Shown piece by piece: positions 38,909 to 48,057 of a stretch of 64,000 bases of DNA; position 1 is the first letter of the stretch, and every line of letters starts with the position of its first letter. The position numbers and the translations under genes were made by a program. The stretch spans positions 620,001 through 684,000 of the forward strand of contig NZ_CP079865.1 in the NCBI RefSeq assembly GCF_025263565.1, given 5' to 3'. The notes under the pieces are model-generated. The model had not been told where the DNA came from and made no database searches. It saw only the letters and a program-made list of their open reading frames with translations. Source of the DNA: Mycobacterium sp. SMC-8 (lineage in GTDB: Bacteria; Actinomycetota; Actinomycetes; Mycobacteriales; Mycobacteriaceae).

Positions 38909-40569
38909 CCGCGCGCCGGGACGACATCGCCACCATGCTGTGCGACCGGATCGGCGACCGGCGGCCCGGGCTGCGCACCCGCGAACGGGACTGGACGTGG
39001 GACGAGGTGGTCCGAGAATCGGCGGCCAGGGCCTGCCTGGCGAACACATGGCGCGGCAGCGACGGTGACGCCGTGCACATCGGGGTGCTGCTGGAGAACG
39101 TGCCCGATTTCGTGTTTTGGCTCGGCGGTGCCGCACTGGCCGGAGCCACCGTCGTCGGCCTGAACCCGACTCGCGGATCGGACGGGCTGGCCGCCGACAT
39201 CCGGCACGCCGACTGCGGGCTGATCATCACCGACACCGCCGGTGCGCGCCGACTGGCCGGCCTCGACCACGGCGTGGCGGACGACCGCGTGCTGGTGGTC
39301 GACGACCCCGGGTACGCCGACCTGCTGCGGGCCCAGCGGGTCGAACCCGTGCCGGCGCCCGGCGCCGACGAAGCATCCTTGCTGCTGTTGTTGTTCACAT
39401 CGGGTACGACCGGCAACTCGAAGGCCGTCAAGTGCAGCCAGGGCCGCCTGGCCCGCATCGCGTATGCCGCGACCGACAAATTCGGGCATCACCGCGACGA
39501 CGTCGACTACTGCTGCATGCCGCTGTTCCACGGCAACGCGATCATGGCGCTGTGGGCGCCCGCGCTGGCCAACGGTGCGACGATATGCCTCACCCCGACG
39601 TTCTCGGCGTCCGGATTCCTCTCCGACGTCCGGTATTTCGGGGCGACGTTCTTCACCTACGTCGGAAAGGCGCTGGCCTACCTGCTGTCCACCCCGGAGT
39701 CCCCGGATGACGCCGACAACCCGCTGGAACGCGGGTTCGGCACCGAGGCCTCCCCCGAGGACCAGAGAGAATTCCGGCGCCGGTTCGGTGCGCGACTGTT
39801 CGAGGGGTACGGCTCCAGCGAGGGCGGCGCGGTGGCCCAACCGGATCCGTCGGCACCGCCGTCGGCGCTCGGCCGGCCCGCGCACGGCGACGTCGTCGTC
39901 GTCGACCCCGTCACGATGACACCGTGTCCCCCGGCGGAGCTCGATCCCCAGGGCCGGGCGCTCAACGCCGACAAGGCCATCGGCGAGATCGTCGACCGGC
40001 GGGGCGCCAGTGATTTCGAGGGTTATTACAACAACGATGCCGCCGATGCCGAACGAACTCGCAACGGCTGGTACTGGTCCGGCGACCTCGGCTACGTCGA
40101 CAGCCATGGCTACCTGTATTTCGCCGGCCGGCGCGGTGACTGGCTGCGCGTCGACGGCGAGAACATCTCCACCTTGACCGTCGAACGGGTGCTGCGATGT
40201 CACCCGGGGGTGTTGGCCGCGGCGGTCTACGGCGTCCCCGATCCACGGTCGGGCGACCAGGTGATGGCCGCCGTTGAGGTGCCCGACCCGGACACCTTCG
40301 ACGTCAATGCGTTCGCGTCGTTCCTTGCCGACCGGGATGATTTGGGCGCCAAGGGTTTTCCCCGGCTGCTGCGGGTGTCAGCGAAGCTCCCCGTCACCGG
40401 ATCCAACAAGGTGCTCAAACGTGAGCTGCAGGCGCAGCGCTGGCACACCGACGAGTCGGTGTACCGATGGGCGGGCCGGGGACATCCGCGCTTCCGGCTG
40501 ATGAGCGCCAAGGATCGCGTCGCCCTCGACGCCAAATTCGCCGCGTATGGAAGGGAACACCATGCCTGA
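38905..40569 (+). CDS. Second acyl-CoA synthetase, FadD17 paralogue
   Basis: A 554-residue ANL ligase closely related to its upstream neighbour. It has LLLFTSGTTGNSKAVKC, GYGSSEGG, YFAGRRGDWLRVDGEN and C-terminal GSNKVLKRE. An extra segment near residue 345 and a C-terminal tail of about 30 residues make it longer. It overlaps fadD17 by 4 bp and the dehydrogenase gene by 8 bp. Probably it activates a different steroid acid chain length, which is inferred from tandem arrangement. Confidence 0.9.
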   Translation: MTARRDDIATMLCDRIGDRRPGLRTRERDWTWDEVVRESAARACLANTWRGSDGDAVHIGVLLENVPDFVFWLGGAALAGATVVGLNPTRGSDGLAADIRHADCGLIITDTAGARRLAGLDHGVADDRVLVVDDPGYADLLRAQRVEPVPAPGADEASLLLLLFTSGTTGNSKAVKCSQGRLARIAYAATDKFGHHRDDVDYCCMPLFHGNAIMALWAPALANGATICLTPTFSASGFLSDVRYFGATFFTYVGKALAYLLSTPESPDDADNPLERGFGTEASPEDQREFRRRFGARLFEGYGSSEGGAVAQPDPSAPPSALGRPAHGDVVVVDPVTMTPCPPAELDPQGRALNADKAIGEIVDRRGASDFEGYYNNDAADAERTRNGWYWSGDLGYVDSHGYLYFAGRRGDWLRVDGENISTLTVERVLRCHPGVLAAAVYGVPDPRSGDQVMAAVEVPDPDTFDVNAFASFLADRDDLGAKGFPRLLRVSAKLPVTGSNKVLKRELQAQRWHTDESVYRWAGRGHPRFRLMSAKDRVALDAKFAAYGREHHA

Positions 40570-42148
40570 ATCCGATGAGCGCTCGCGCGAGCATGATTCA
40601 ACCCGGTGGGATGAGACCACCGACGTCCTGGTGGCCGGGTCCGGTGCGGGCGGGGCGACCGGCGCCTATACCGCCGCCAGGGAAGGCCTGGACGTGCTCC
40701 TGGTGGAAGCCACCGACAAGTTCGGCGGCACCACGGCGTATTCCGGCGGGGGCGGGATGTGGTTTCCGTGCAACCCCGTGTTGGTGCGGGCGGGTGCCGA
40801 CGACACCCTCGACGACGCTGTGGAGTATTACACCGCGGTGGTCGGTGACCGCACACCGCGCGCGCTGCAGGAGACCTATGTCCGCAGCGGCGCACCGCTG
40901 ATCGAGTACCTGGAAAGCGATGAGCTGCTGAAGTTTTCGCTGCTGCCATGGCCGGACTACTTCGGCAGCGCCCCGAAGGCCCGCGCCGACGGGATGCGCC
41001 ACATCGCGGCCAAGCCGTTGAAGGTGGCCGCCGCCCCACAGTTGCGTGAGCTCGTTCGCGGACCGCTGGACGCCGACCGGCTCGGGCGTGCCCAGCCCGA
41101 CGACTACTTCGTCGGGGGTCGTGCGCTGATCGCCCGACTCCTCGCGGCCACGGCCCGCTTCCCGCATACGGCGACCCGGTTGAACACCGCGCTGACCGAA
41201 CTTGTGGTCGACGGCGGCAGGGTTGTCGGGGCAATCGTCGAATCGGATGGAGAGCGCAGAGCCATCCGGGCCCGGCGGGGAGTCCTGTTGGCCGCGGGCG
41301 GTTTCGAACGCAATGACGACCTGCGTGCCCGCTACGGGGTGCCGGGAACCTCGCGGGACACCATGGGACCGTGGGGCAATCTGGGCCTGGCGCATCTGGC
41401 CGGCATCGCCGCCGGCGCCGGCACCGACCTGATGGATCAGGCGTGGTGGTCCCCCGGCCTGACCCATCCCGACGGCACGTCGGCGTTCGCGTTGTGGTTC
41501 ACCGGCGGGATCTTCGTCGACGATGAGGGCAGGCGCTTCGTCAACGAATCGGCGGCCTACGACCGGCTCGGGCGGGCTGTGCTGACGGCCGTCGCCGACG
41601 GCACGGTCACCCTGCCGTTCTGGATGATCTACGACGACGGCGACGGGGTGGTGCCGCCGGTGAAGGCGACCAACGTCTCGATGGTCGAACCGGACAAGTA
41701 CGTCGCGGCCGGATTGTGGCGCACCGCCGACACCCTCGAGGAGTTGGCGGCGGCAATCGGGGTTCCGCCAAGCAACCTGGTGGAAACGGTCGAGAGGTTC
41801 AACGGGTTCGTCCGCGAGGGACGCGACAGGGATTTCGGCCGCGGCGACGAACCCTACGACCGGGCGTTCTCGGGCGGCGCGGCGCCGCTGTATCCCATCG
41901 AGAAGGGTCCGTTCCACGCGGCCGCATTCGGGGTTTCGGATCTGGGCACCAAAGGCGGGTTGCGCACCGATACCGCCGCGCGAGTGCTCGATCGGGCGGA
42001 CAATGTGATTCCCGGGCTGTACGCGGCGGGCAACACGATGGCCGCGCCCAGCGGCACCACCTATCCGGGCGGCGGTAACCCGATCGGCACCAGCATGGTC
42101 TTCAGCCACCTCGCTGTGCTCGACATGGCAGGAGGAAACCATGAGTGA
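40562..42148 (+). CDS. FAD-dependent 3-ketosteroid 1-dehydrogenase-like protein (KstD-like)
   Basis: A 528-residue flavoprotein of the KstD/fumarate-reductase family. The FAD motif is VLVAGSGAGGATGAYTA near residue 23. The C-terminal GLYAAGNTMAAP, then TTYPGGGNPIGTSM, carries the Tyr-x3-Gly pair used by KstD for 3-keto binding. GRRFVNESAAYDR may hold another catalytic Tyr. Likely introduces the C1-C2 double bond into a 3-keto-4-ene steroid. ATG 40562 follows GGAAGG. It overlaps the KshA-like gene by 8 bp. Confidence 0.85.
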   Translation: MPESDERSREHDSTRWDETTDVLVAGSGAGGATGAYTAAREGLDVLLVEATDKFGGTTAYSGGGGMWFPCNPVLVRAGADDTLDDAVEYYTAVVGDRTPRALQETYVRSGAPLIEYLESDELLKFSLLPWPDYFGSAPKARADGMRHIAAKPLKVAAAPQLRELVRGPLDADRLGRAQPDDYFVGGRALIARLLAATARFPHTATRLNTALTELVVDGGRVVGAIVESDGERRAIRARRGVLLAAGGFERNDDLRARYGVPGTSRDTMGPWGNLGLAHLAGIAAGAGTDLMDQAWWSPGLTHPDGTSAFALWFTGGIFVDDEGRRFVNESAAYDRLGRAVLTAVADGTVTLPFWMIYDDGDGVVPPVKATNVSMVEPDKYVAAGLWRTADTLEELAAAIGVPPSNLVETVERFNGFVREGRDRDFGRGDEPYDRAFSGGAAPLYPIEKGPFHAAAFGVSDLGTKGGLRTDTAARVLDRADNVIPGLYAAGNTMAAPSGTTYPGGGNPIGTSMVFSHLAVLDMAGGNHE

Positions 42149-43265
42149 TGCCATCCGCGAGATCGACACCGGTGCGGCGATGACCCGGTTCGCGCGGGGC
42201 TGGCACTGCCTCGGGCTGGCCGAGACGTTCCGGGACGGGAAACCGCACGGCATCGACGCGTTCGGCACGCTCCTGGTGGTCTTCGCCGACAGCCAAGGTG
42301 CACTCAGGGTTCTTGATGGCTACTGCCGGCACATGGGCGGCAACCTCGCCCAGGGCACCGTCAAAGGCGACGAGGTCGCCTGCCCGTTCCACGACTGGCG
42401 CTGGGGCGGCGACGGCAGGTGCACACTGGTCCCTTATGCCAAACGCACGCCGCGCATGGCTCGCACCCGCTCCTGGCCGACCACCGAGGTGAATGGTCAG
42501 CTGCTGGTGTGGCACGACCCGGAGCGGTCGGCCGCGCCGACCGAGCTGATCCCGCCGACGATCGAAGGGTATGACGAGGGTCGCTGGTCGCCGTGGCAGT
42601 GGAGTTCGGTGCTCATCGACGGTGCCCACTGCCGCGAGATCGTCGACAACAACGTGGACATGGCGCACTTCTTCTATATCCACCACGCGTACCCGACCTA
42701 CTTCAAGAACGTCATCGACGGACACACCGCCAGCCAGTTCATGGAGTCAAAGCCTCGCCCGGACTTCGTCGCCAATCCGGAAAAGCTCTGGGAAGGAACG
42801 TATCTGCGCTCGGAGGCGACGTACTTCGGACCCGCCTACATGATCAACTAGCTGCACAACGATCTCGCCCCCGATTTCACCGTGGAGGTGGCCCTGATCA
42901 ACTGCCACTACCCCGTGACGCACAACTCGTTCATGTTGCAGTGGGGCGTGGCTGTCCAGCAGATGCCGGCGCTGCCTGCCGAGAATGCCGCCAAGCTGGC
43001 CGCGGCCATGAGCCGGTCGTTCGGCGAGGGATTTCTCGAAGACGTGGAGATCTGGAAGAACAAGTCACCGGTGGAGAACCCCCTGCTGACCGAGGAGGAC
43101 GGCCCGGTCTATCAGCATCGCCGGTGGTACCAGCAGTTCTACGTCGACGCAGCCGATGTCACCGCCGACATGACCGACCGCTACGAACAGGAGGTCGACA
43201 CCAGCCACGCGTACGACCTCTGGCAGCAGGAGGTCGAGCACAACATGGCGGCCAGGCAGGGCTGA
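42141..43265 (+). pseudogene. KshA-like Rieske oxygenase interrupted by in-frame TAG
   Basis: A paralogue of the intact kshA at 60674, colinear over 374 codons. The Rieske ligands Cys62, His64, Cys81 and His84 and the mononuclear iron ligands His176 and His181 are present. Codon 237 (42849-42851) is TAG where intact kshA has TGG (Trp243, context MINWLHN). The frame then continues without defect to 43265, including ALINCHYPVTHNSF and FLEDVEIW, whose Asp301 is the third iron ligand. The 236-residue product would lack that ligand. It is probably a recent nonsense mutation; readthrough or a sequencing error are alternatives. Confidence 0.85.
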
Positions 43266-43273
43266 CGTCCGCC

Positions 43274-43993
43274 ATGAACATTGCGGCCGTCACCCGTTTC
43301 ACCGCGATCGCCGCGGCGCTGGCGGTGGTCGCGACGAGTTGCACCACGTCGACCGACGGCACCGGCACCGCCGCGGCACCCGGATCCACCGATGCCACCA
43401 CGTCGGCGCGCGTCGCCGCACCCTCGACCTCACGAATCGCCCCGCGGCAGCAGGCGCCCGGTGGCCCGGCGATGACCATCTCCGATTACCTCGCTCAGAA
43501 CGGGATCGAGGAATCCCCCGTCGGCCGCGGCGACCCCGGTGCGCCGATCATCGACCTACCGATTCCGGACGGCTGGGAGGACGCAGGCGACGACACCCCC
43601 GAGTGGTCGTATGCGGCGATCGTCTACACCGGTCCGGGGGCAGCCGAATACACCCCGAGCATCGTCGCGCTGTTGTCGAAGCTGGTCGGTGACGTCGACC
43701 CGCAAGCGCTCCTGCAAGCGTCCGCCGGTGAAGCCAGCAACCTGCCGGGCTGGACGCCGATGAGCGAAGGCAAGCTCACCACGCTCGGTGAGTTCCCCGC
43801 GTTCCAACTCGGCGGCACCTGGGTGCAGAACGGTGTCACCAAGCTGGCCGCCCAGAAGACGGTCGTGATCCCCGGCCGGGACGGTTCCTGGTACGTCCTT
43901 CAGCTAAACGCCGACGGGCTGGAGAACCAGATCGACATCATCGGCCCGGCGACCTTGGCCATCGACGACCAGACCACCATCACCCCGCAGTAG
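43274..43993 (+). CDS. LpqN/LpqT-family lipoprotein
   Basis: A 239-residue putative lipoprotein. The signal peptide (TRFTAIAAALAVVATSC) ends in a lipobox with Cys23, followed by a Ser/Thr/Ala-rich linker and an LpqN-type domain (DYLAQNGIEESPV, PIIDLPIPDGWEDAG, QKTVVIPG). The role is unknown. It begins 8 bp after the KshA-like reading frame and may be the last gene of the fadE26 operon. It is convergent with the nitronate monooxygenase-like gene with a 5-bp gap. Confidence 0.88.
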   Translation: MNIAAVTRFTAIAAALAVVATSCTTSTDGTGTAAAPGSTDATTSARVAAPSTSRIAPRQQAPGGPAMTISDYLAQNGIEESPVGRGDPGAPIIDLPIPDGWEDAGDDTPEWSYAAIVYTGPGAAEYTPSIVALLSKLVGDVDPQALLQASAGEASNLPGWTPMSEGKLTTLGEFPAFQLGGTWVQNGVTKLAAQKTVVIPGRDGSWYVLQLNADGLENQIDIIGPATLAIDDQTTITPQ

Positions 43994-43998
43994 CGGCC

Positions 43999-45120
43999 TC
44001 AGGCCTCGCGGATACCGTCCAGCCGTCTGCTGGCTTCCTCGAAACCGATCACCAGCTCGGCGATGATGTCGGCGACCGGGCGGATCTCGTTCATGCGGCC
44101 GACGATCTGACCGACGGGCATCGCGACGGTGGTGGGATCGGTCGACTCGCTCATCCGCTGGTGGGCTTCGCTGACCAGGATGTTCTGCAACGGCATCGGC
44201 AACGGCTCGGGTGCGCCGTCGGCGTCCCACGCGTCGGTCCAGCGGCTCTTGAGCAGCCGCGCCGGTTTGCCGGTGTAGATGCGTCTGCGCACGGTGTCTG
44301 CGGAGGTGGCCTTGAGCATGGCCTCCTGGATCACCGACCGCCCGGACTCCAGCCGCTCGCCGAGGTCGTACTCCGCCGAGGTCAGGAACGCCGAGCCCAT
44401 CCACACACCCTGCGCACCGAGGGCGAGCGCGGCAGCGACCTGCCGGCCGGTGCCGATACCGCCGGCGGCCAGCACCGGAGCTCTGCCGTCCAACGCGTCG
44501 ACGATCTCCGGCCACAGCACCATCGAGCCGATCTCACCGGTGTGGCCACCGGCCTCGTGGCCCTGGGCGACGACGATGTCGACACCGTTCTCGACGTGGC
44601 GCAGCGCGTGTTTCGGCGAACCGGCGAGTGCGGCGACGGGCACTCCGGCCGCGTGCGCCTGGTCGATCACGTCCTTGGGCGGCGAACCGAGCGCGTTGGC
44701 GATCAGCTTGATCGGGTGTTTGAGCGCGACCTCGACGTGGCTGCGCGCCACCGAATGCAGCCATCCCAGAACGCCTTCGGAGCGCTCCTCGTCCTGAGGC
44801 AGAGGCGGCACGCCGAGGTCGGAGAGCGTCTTGTCGACGAATTCGCGATGCTCGGCCGGGATCAGCTTGTTGATGTCCACCGAGGTGCCCTCGGTCGGGA
44901 TCTTGGCCGGCATCACGACGTCCACACCGTAGGGCTTGCCGTCGGTGTTGGCGTCCATCCACTGCAGGACGTTCTCCAGGTCGTCGGCGTCGTTGAATCT
45001 CACGCAGCCGAGCACACCCAGACCACCGGCCTTGCTGACCGCGGCGGCGACCTTCTCCGACGGGGTGAAGACGAAGATCGGATACTCGATGCCGAAGCGA
45101 TCGCAGAGTTCGGTTCGCAT
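43999..45120 (-). CDS. Nitronate monooxygenase-like FMN oxidoreductase
   Basis: A 373-residue TIM-barrel flavoprotein of the nitronate monooxygenase/2-nitropropane dioxygenase family. FMN-binding segments are VAQGHEAGGHTG and VLAAGGIGTGRQVAAALALGAQGVWMGSAF. Proteins of this family occur in sterol loci of mycobacteria, but the steroid-related reaction is not established. ATG 45120 lies 1 bp after the fadD19 stop, so they are one operon. Confidence 0.88.
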   Translation of the reverse strand: MRTELCDRFGIEYPIFVFTPSEKVAAAVSKAGGLGVLGCVRFNDADDLENVLQWMDANTDGKPYGVDVVMPAKIPTEGTSVDINKLIPAEHREFVDKTLSDLGVPPLPQDEERSEGVLGWLHSVARSHVEVALKHPIKLIANALGSPPKDVIDQAHAAGVPVAALAGSPKHALRHVENGVDIVVAQGHEAGGHTGEIGSMVLWPEIVDALDGRAPVLAAGGIGTGRQVAAALALGAQGVWMGSAFLTSAEYDLGERLESGRSVIQEAMLKATSADTVRRRIYTGKPARLLKSRWTDAWDADGAPEPLPMPLQNILVSEAHQRMSESTDPTTVAMPVGQIVGRMNEIRPVADIIAELVIGFEEASRRLDGIREA

Positions 45121-45121
45121 G

Positions 45122-46771
45122 CTATTTCGCTCCCACGTGGTTGGCGTGCACTTCGTCGGCCGGGCGCTCCTCGGTGGTGTCCTTGGCCCAGCGGTAATCC
45201 GGCTTGCCCGCAGGCGAGCGCTTCACCTCGTCGACGAACCACAGGCTCCGGGGAACCTTGTAGCCCGCGATCTCCTTGCGCACGAATGCATCGAGTTCGG
45301 CCAGCGTCGGGCGGGCGCCCTCGCGGGGCTGGATGACCGCCGCGACGTGCTGCCCGAACCGGGGATCGGGAACGCCGACGACCAGCGCGTCGAACACGTC
45401 GGGATGTCCCTTCAGCGCGGCCTCGACCTCTTCGGGGTAGATCTTCTCGCCACCGGAGTTGATCGACACCGAGCCGCGGCCCAGCATCGTCACGGTGCCG
45501 TCGGCCTCCACCTCGGCGTAGTCGCCCGGGATCGCGTACCGCACACCGTTGTACGTCCTGAACGTCTCGGCCGTCTTCTTCTCGTCCTTGAAGTAGCCGA
45601 CCGGGATGTGCCCACACTTGGCGATGATGCCGCGCTTGCCCGACCCGGGCTCGATCTCGTTGCCGTCCTCGTCGAGCACTTTGGTGTTCTTGTCGATCGT
45701 GACGCGCGGGCCGCCGGTGTGCGACTCTCCCTTGGCCACGATGCTGGTACCGCCGAACCCGGTCTCCGACGAACCGATGGAGTCGGTGATGATCCGGTTG
45801 GGCAGCAGCTCGAGGAACTTCTCCTTGATGCTGGTGGAGAACAGCGCAGCGGTGCTGGCGAGCAGGAACAGCGAAGACAGGTCGTAGGTGTTGCCCTCTT
45901 CCTGGTGGGCGAGCAGTGAGTCCAGCAGCGGCCGGCCCATCGCGTCACCGGTGAAGAACAGCAGGTTCACCTTGTGCTTCGCGATGGTGCGCCAGACCTC
46001 GTCGGGATCGAACTCCGGCACCAGCACTGTCGTGTGTCCGGAGAACAGCGCCATCCAGGTGGCCGACTGCGTGGCGCCGTGGATCATCGGCGGGATCGGG
46101 TAACGCACCATCGGCGGGTTCTCCACCGCCTGCTTGGCCAGGCCGTACTCATCGGCGATCGGCTCACCGGTCGCGAAGTCGGTGCCGCCGAACAGAACTC
46201 GGTAGATGTCCTCGTGGCGCCACATCACACCCTTCGGGAAACCGGTGGTGCCGCCGGTGTAGAGCAGATAGATGTCGTCCTCGCTGCGGGGCCCGAAGTC
46301 GCGCTCGGGCGAACCCTGGGCAAGCGCGGCGTCGAACTCGACGCCGCCGTAGCGCTGATAATCGTCATCGGAGCCGTCCTCGACCACGAGCACGGTCTTG
46401 ACGTTCGGGGTCTCGGGCAGCACGTTGGCCACCCGGTCGGCGTAGCGGCGCTCGTGCACCAGCGCGACCATGTCCGAGTTGTCGAACAGGTACTTCAGCT
46501 CGCCCTCGACGTAGCGGAAGTTGACGTTGACCAGGATGGCTCCGGCCTTGATGATGCCGAGCATCGCGATCACGATCTCGATCCGGTTGCGGCAGTACAG
46601 GCCGACCTTGTCGTCCTTTTTGATGCCCTGATCGAGCAGATAGTGCGCGAACCGGTTGGCCTTGTCCTCCAACTCGGCGTACGTCAGCTGGTCGTCGCCG
46701 GAGATCAGGGCGACGCGGTCAGGCACGGCGTCGATGGCGTGCTCGGCGAGGTCGGCGATGTTCAGAGCCAC
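45122..46771 (-). CDS. fadD19: FadD19 steroid-acid CoA ligase
   Basis: ANL ligase of 549 residues, very close to M. tuberculosis FadD19, which activates the C8 side-chain acid of cholesterol and is needed for C24-branched sterols. It shows LLYTGGTTGFPKGVMWRHED, SIGSSETGFGG, the hinge MLGRGSVSINSGGEKIYPEEVE, and C-terminal KRSPAGKPDYRWAK with the adenylation Lys. The KstR box at 46782 lies 11 bp upstream of the start. Confidence 0.96.
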   Translation of the reverse strand: MALNIADLAEHAIDAVPDRVALISGDDQLTYAELEDKANRFAHYLLDQGIKKDDKVGLYCRNRIEIVIAMLGIIKAGAILVNVNFRYVEGELKYLFDNSDMVALVHERRYADRVANVLPETPNVKTVLVVEDGSDDDYQRYGGVEFDAALAQGSPERDFGPRSEDDIYLLYTGGTTGFPKGVMWRHEDIYRVLFGGTDFATGEPIADEYGLAKQAVENPPMVRYPIPPMIHGATQSATWMALFSGHTTVLVPEFDPDEVWRTIAKHKVNLLFFTGDAMGRPLLDSLLAHQEEGNTYDLSSLFLLASTAALFSTSIKEKFLELLPNRIITDSIGSSETGFGGTSIVAKGESHTGGPRVTIDKNTKVLDEDGNEIEPGSGKRGIIAKCGHIPVGYFKDEKKTAETFRTYNGVRYAIPGDYAEVEADGTVTMLGRGSVSINSGGEKIYPEEVEAALKGHPDVFDALVVGVPDPRFGQHVAAVIQPREGARPTLAELDAFVRKEIAGYKVPRSLWFVDEVKRSPAGKPDYRWAKDTTEERPADEVHANHVGAK

Positions 46772-46781
46772 GGCTCTAAAC

Positions 46782-46795
46782 TAGAACGTGTTACA
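46782..46795. promoter_or_regulatory. KstR operator between fadD19 and echA19
   Basis: TAGAACGTGTTACA fits the consensus fully and is identical to the box at 34991. It lies between the divergent starts of fadD19 (46771) and echA19 (46840). Confidence 0.85.
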
Positions 46796-46839
46796 TTTCC
46801 AGACAAGTCGCTGTCTTCGACGAGGAAAGGCGGACGCCC

Positions 46840-47640
46840 GTGAGCGAGTCCCAAGAAGGTCCCGACGCCCTGGTTGAGCAGCGCGGACACACGTTGATCG
46901 TGACGTTGAACCGGCCGCAGGCGCGCAACGCGCTGTCTGCTGAGATGCTCTCGATCATGGTCGACGCGTGGAACCGCGTGGACTCCGATCCGGAGATCCG
47001 GACGTGCATCCTGACCGGGGCCGGCGGCTACTTCTGCGCGGGCATGGACCTCAAGGCCGCGTCGAAAAAGCCGCCGGGTGACTCGTTCGCCGATGGCAGC
47101 TACGACCCGTCGAAGATCGAGGGTCTGCTCAAGGGCCGCCGGCTGACCAAGCCGCTGATCGCCGCCGTGGAGGGCCCGGCCATCGCCGGCGGGACTGAGA
47201 TCCTGCAGGGCACCGACATCCGCGTCGCCGGGGAGAGCGCGAAGTTCGGTATCTCCGAGGCGAAGTGGAGCCTCTACCCGATGGGTGGCTCCGCGGTGCG
47301 GCTGCCGCGCCAGATCCCGTACACCATCGCGTGCGATCTGCTGCTGACCGGGCGCCACATCACCGCCGCCGAGGCTCTGCAATACGGCCTGATCGGCCAT
47401 GTCGTCCCGGATGGGACCGCGCTGGAGAAGGCGCTGGAGATCGCCGAGGTGATCAACAACAACGGGCCGCTGGCAGTGCAGGCGATCCTGAAGACCATCC
47501 GCGAGACCGAGGGCATGCACGAAGAAGAGGCGTTCAAGCCCGACACCGCCAACGGCATCCCGGTGTTCCTGAGCGAGGACGCCAAGGAGGGCCCGCGGGC
47601 CTTCAAGGAGAAGCGCGCCCCCAACTTCACGATGAAGTAA
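46840..47640 (+). CDS. echA19: EchA19 enoyl-CoA hydratase
   Basis: Crotonase of 266 residues. The oxyanion segments are [11 protein letters not shown] and [16 protein letters not shown], with the catalytic Glu region [14 protein letters not shown]. EchA19 hydrates the C8/C5 side-chain enoyl-CoA of cholesterol in M. tuberculosis. The start is GTG 46840 after GAGGAAAGG. It diverges from fadD19. Confidence 0.94.
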   Translation: MSESQEGPDALVEQRGHTLIVTLNRPQARNALSAEMLSIMVDAWNRVDSDPEIRTCILTGAGGYFCAGMDLKAASKKPPGDSFADGSYDPSKIEGLLKGRRLTKPLIAAVEGPAIAGGTEILQGTDIRVAGESAKFGISEAKWSLYPMGGSAVRLPRQIPYTIACDLLLTGRHITAAEALQYGLIGHVVPDGTALEKALEIAEVINNNGPLAVQAILKTIRETEGMHEEEAFKPDTANGIPVFLSEDAKEGPRAFKEKRAPNFTMK

Positions 47641-47679
47641 GAAGTTCCCGACGGGCGTCATCGCCTGGCGAGTGCGCGG

Positions 47680-48057
47680 TCAGGACAGCACCGTCACGGC
47701 AGCGATCAGGTAACCTCCCGTCAGCATGACGAACCCGGCGCGGTCGAGCCAGTTCATCGCCCGGCAGTCAGTGAGCGACGGCTTCCAGGCCAGCGGGAAG
47801 AACAACAGCGGCGCGATCCAGGAGCCGACGATGATGGCGGCCGTCGCTACGGTCGGCAGGTGCAGGTCGGCAGCACCGAGCGCCACCATGATGGCACCCA
47901 TGATGAGAAGGTCCAGGTGACCTTGCCGGATGCGCCGGGTGTCGGTCATCCGCAACCGATTTCGCCAGTGCTCGGAGCCGGCGGCCACCATCAGCCAGCC
48001 GGTCAGCACGCCGGCGGTCAACTCCAGCACGCCCGCGGTGACGAGCGCGTTCATCAC
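47680..48057 (-). CDS. Small integral membrane protein
   Basis: A 125-residue protein with four predicted helices (ALVTAGVLELTAGVLTGWLM, LLIMGAIMVALGAADLHL, AAIIVGSWIAPLLFFPL, AGFVMLTGGYLIAAVTVL). It starts with GTG ATG, and the reading frame overlaps the permease stop by 4 bp. No family is recognised. Because it is coupled to the permease and amidohydrolase genes it may take part in the same transport or metabolic job. Confidence 0.8.
   Translation of the reverse strand: MMNALVTAGVLELTAGVLTGWLMVAAGSEHWRNRLRMTDTRRIRQGHLDLLIMGAIMVALGAADLHLPTVATAAIIVGSWIAPLLFFPLAWKPSLTDCRAMNWLDRAGFVMLTGGYLIAAVTVLS

Noticed and set aside
40598..42268. A 556-codon minus-strand frame
   Set aside because: It is antisense to the KstD-like gene, whose FAD and C-terminal motifs are unambiguous.
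42849..42851. TAG read as pyrrolysine or other recoded residue
   Set aside because: Mycobacteria have no known pyrrolysine system and the intact paralogue has Trp here; a plain nonsense change is simpler.
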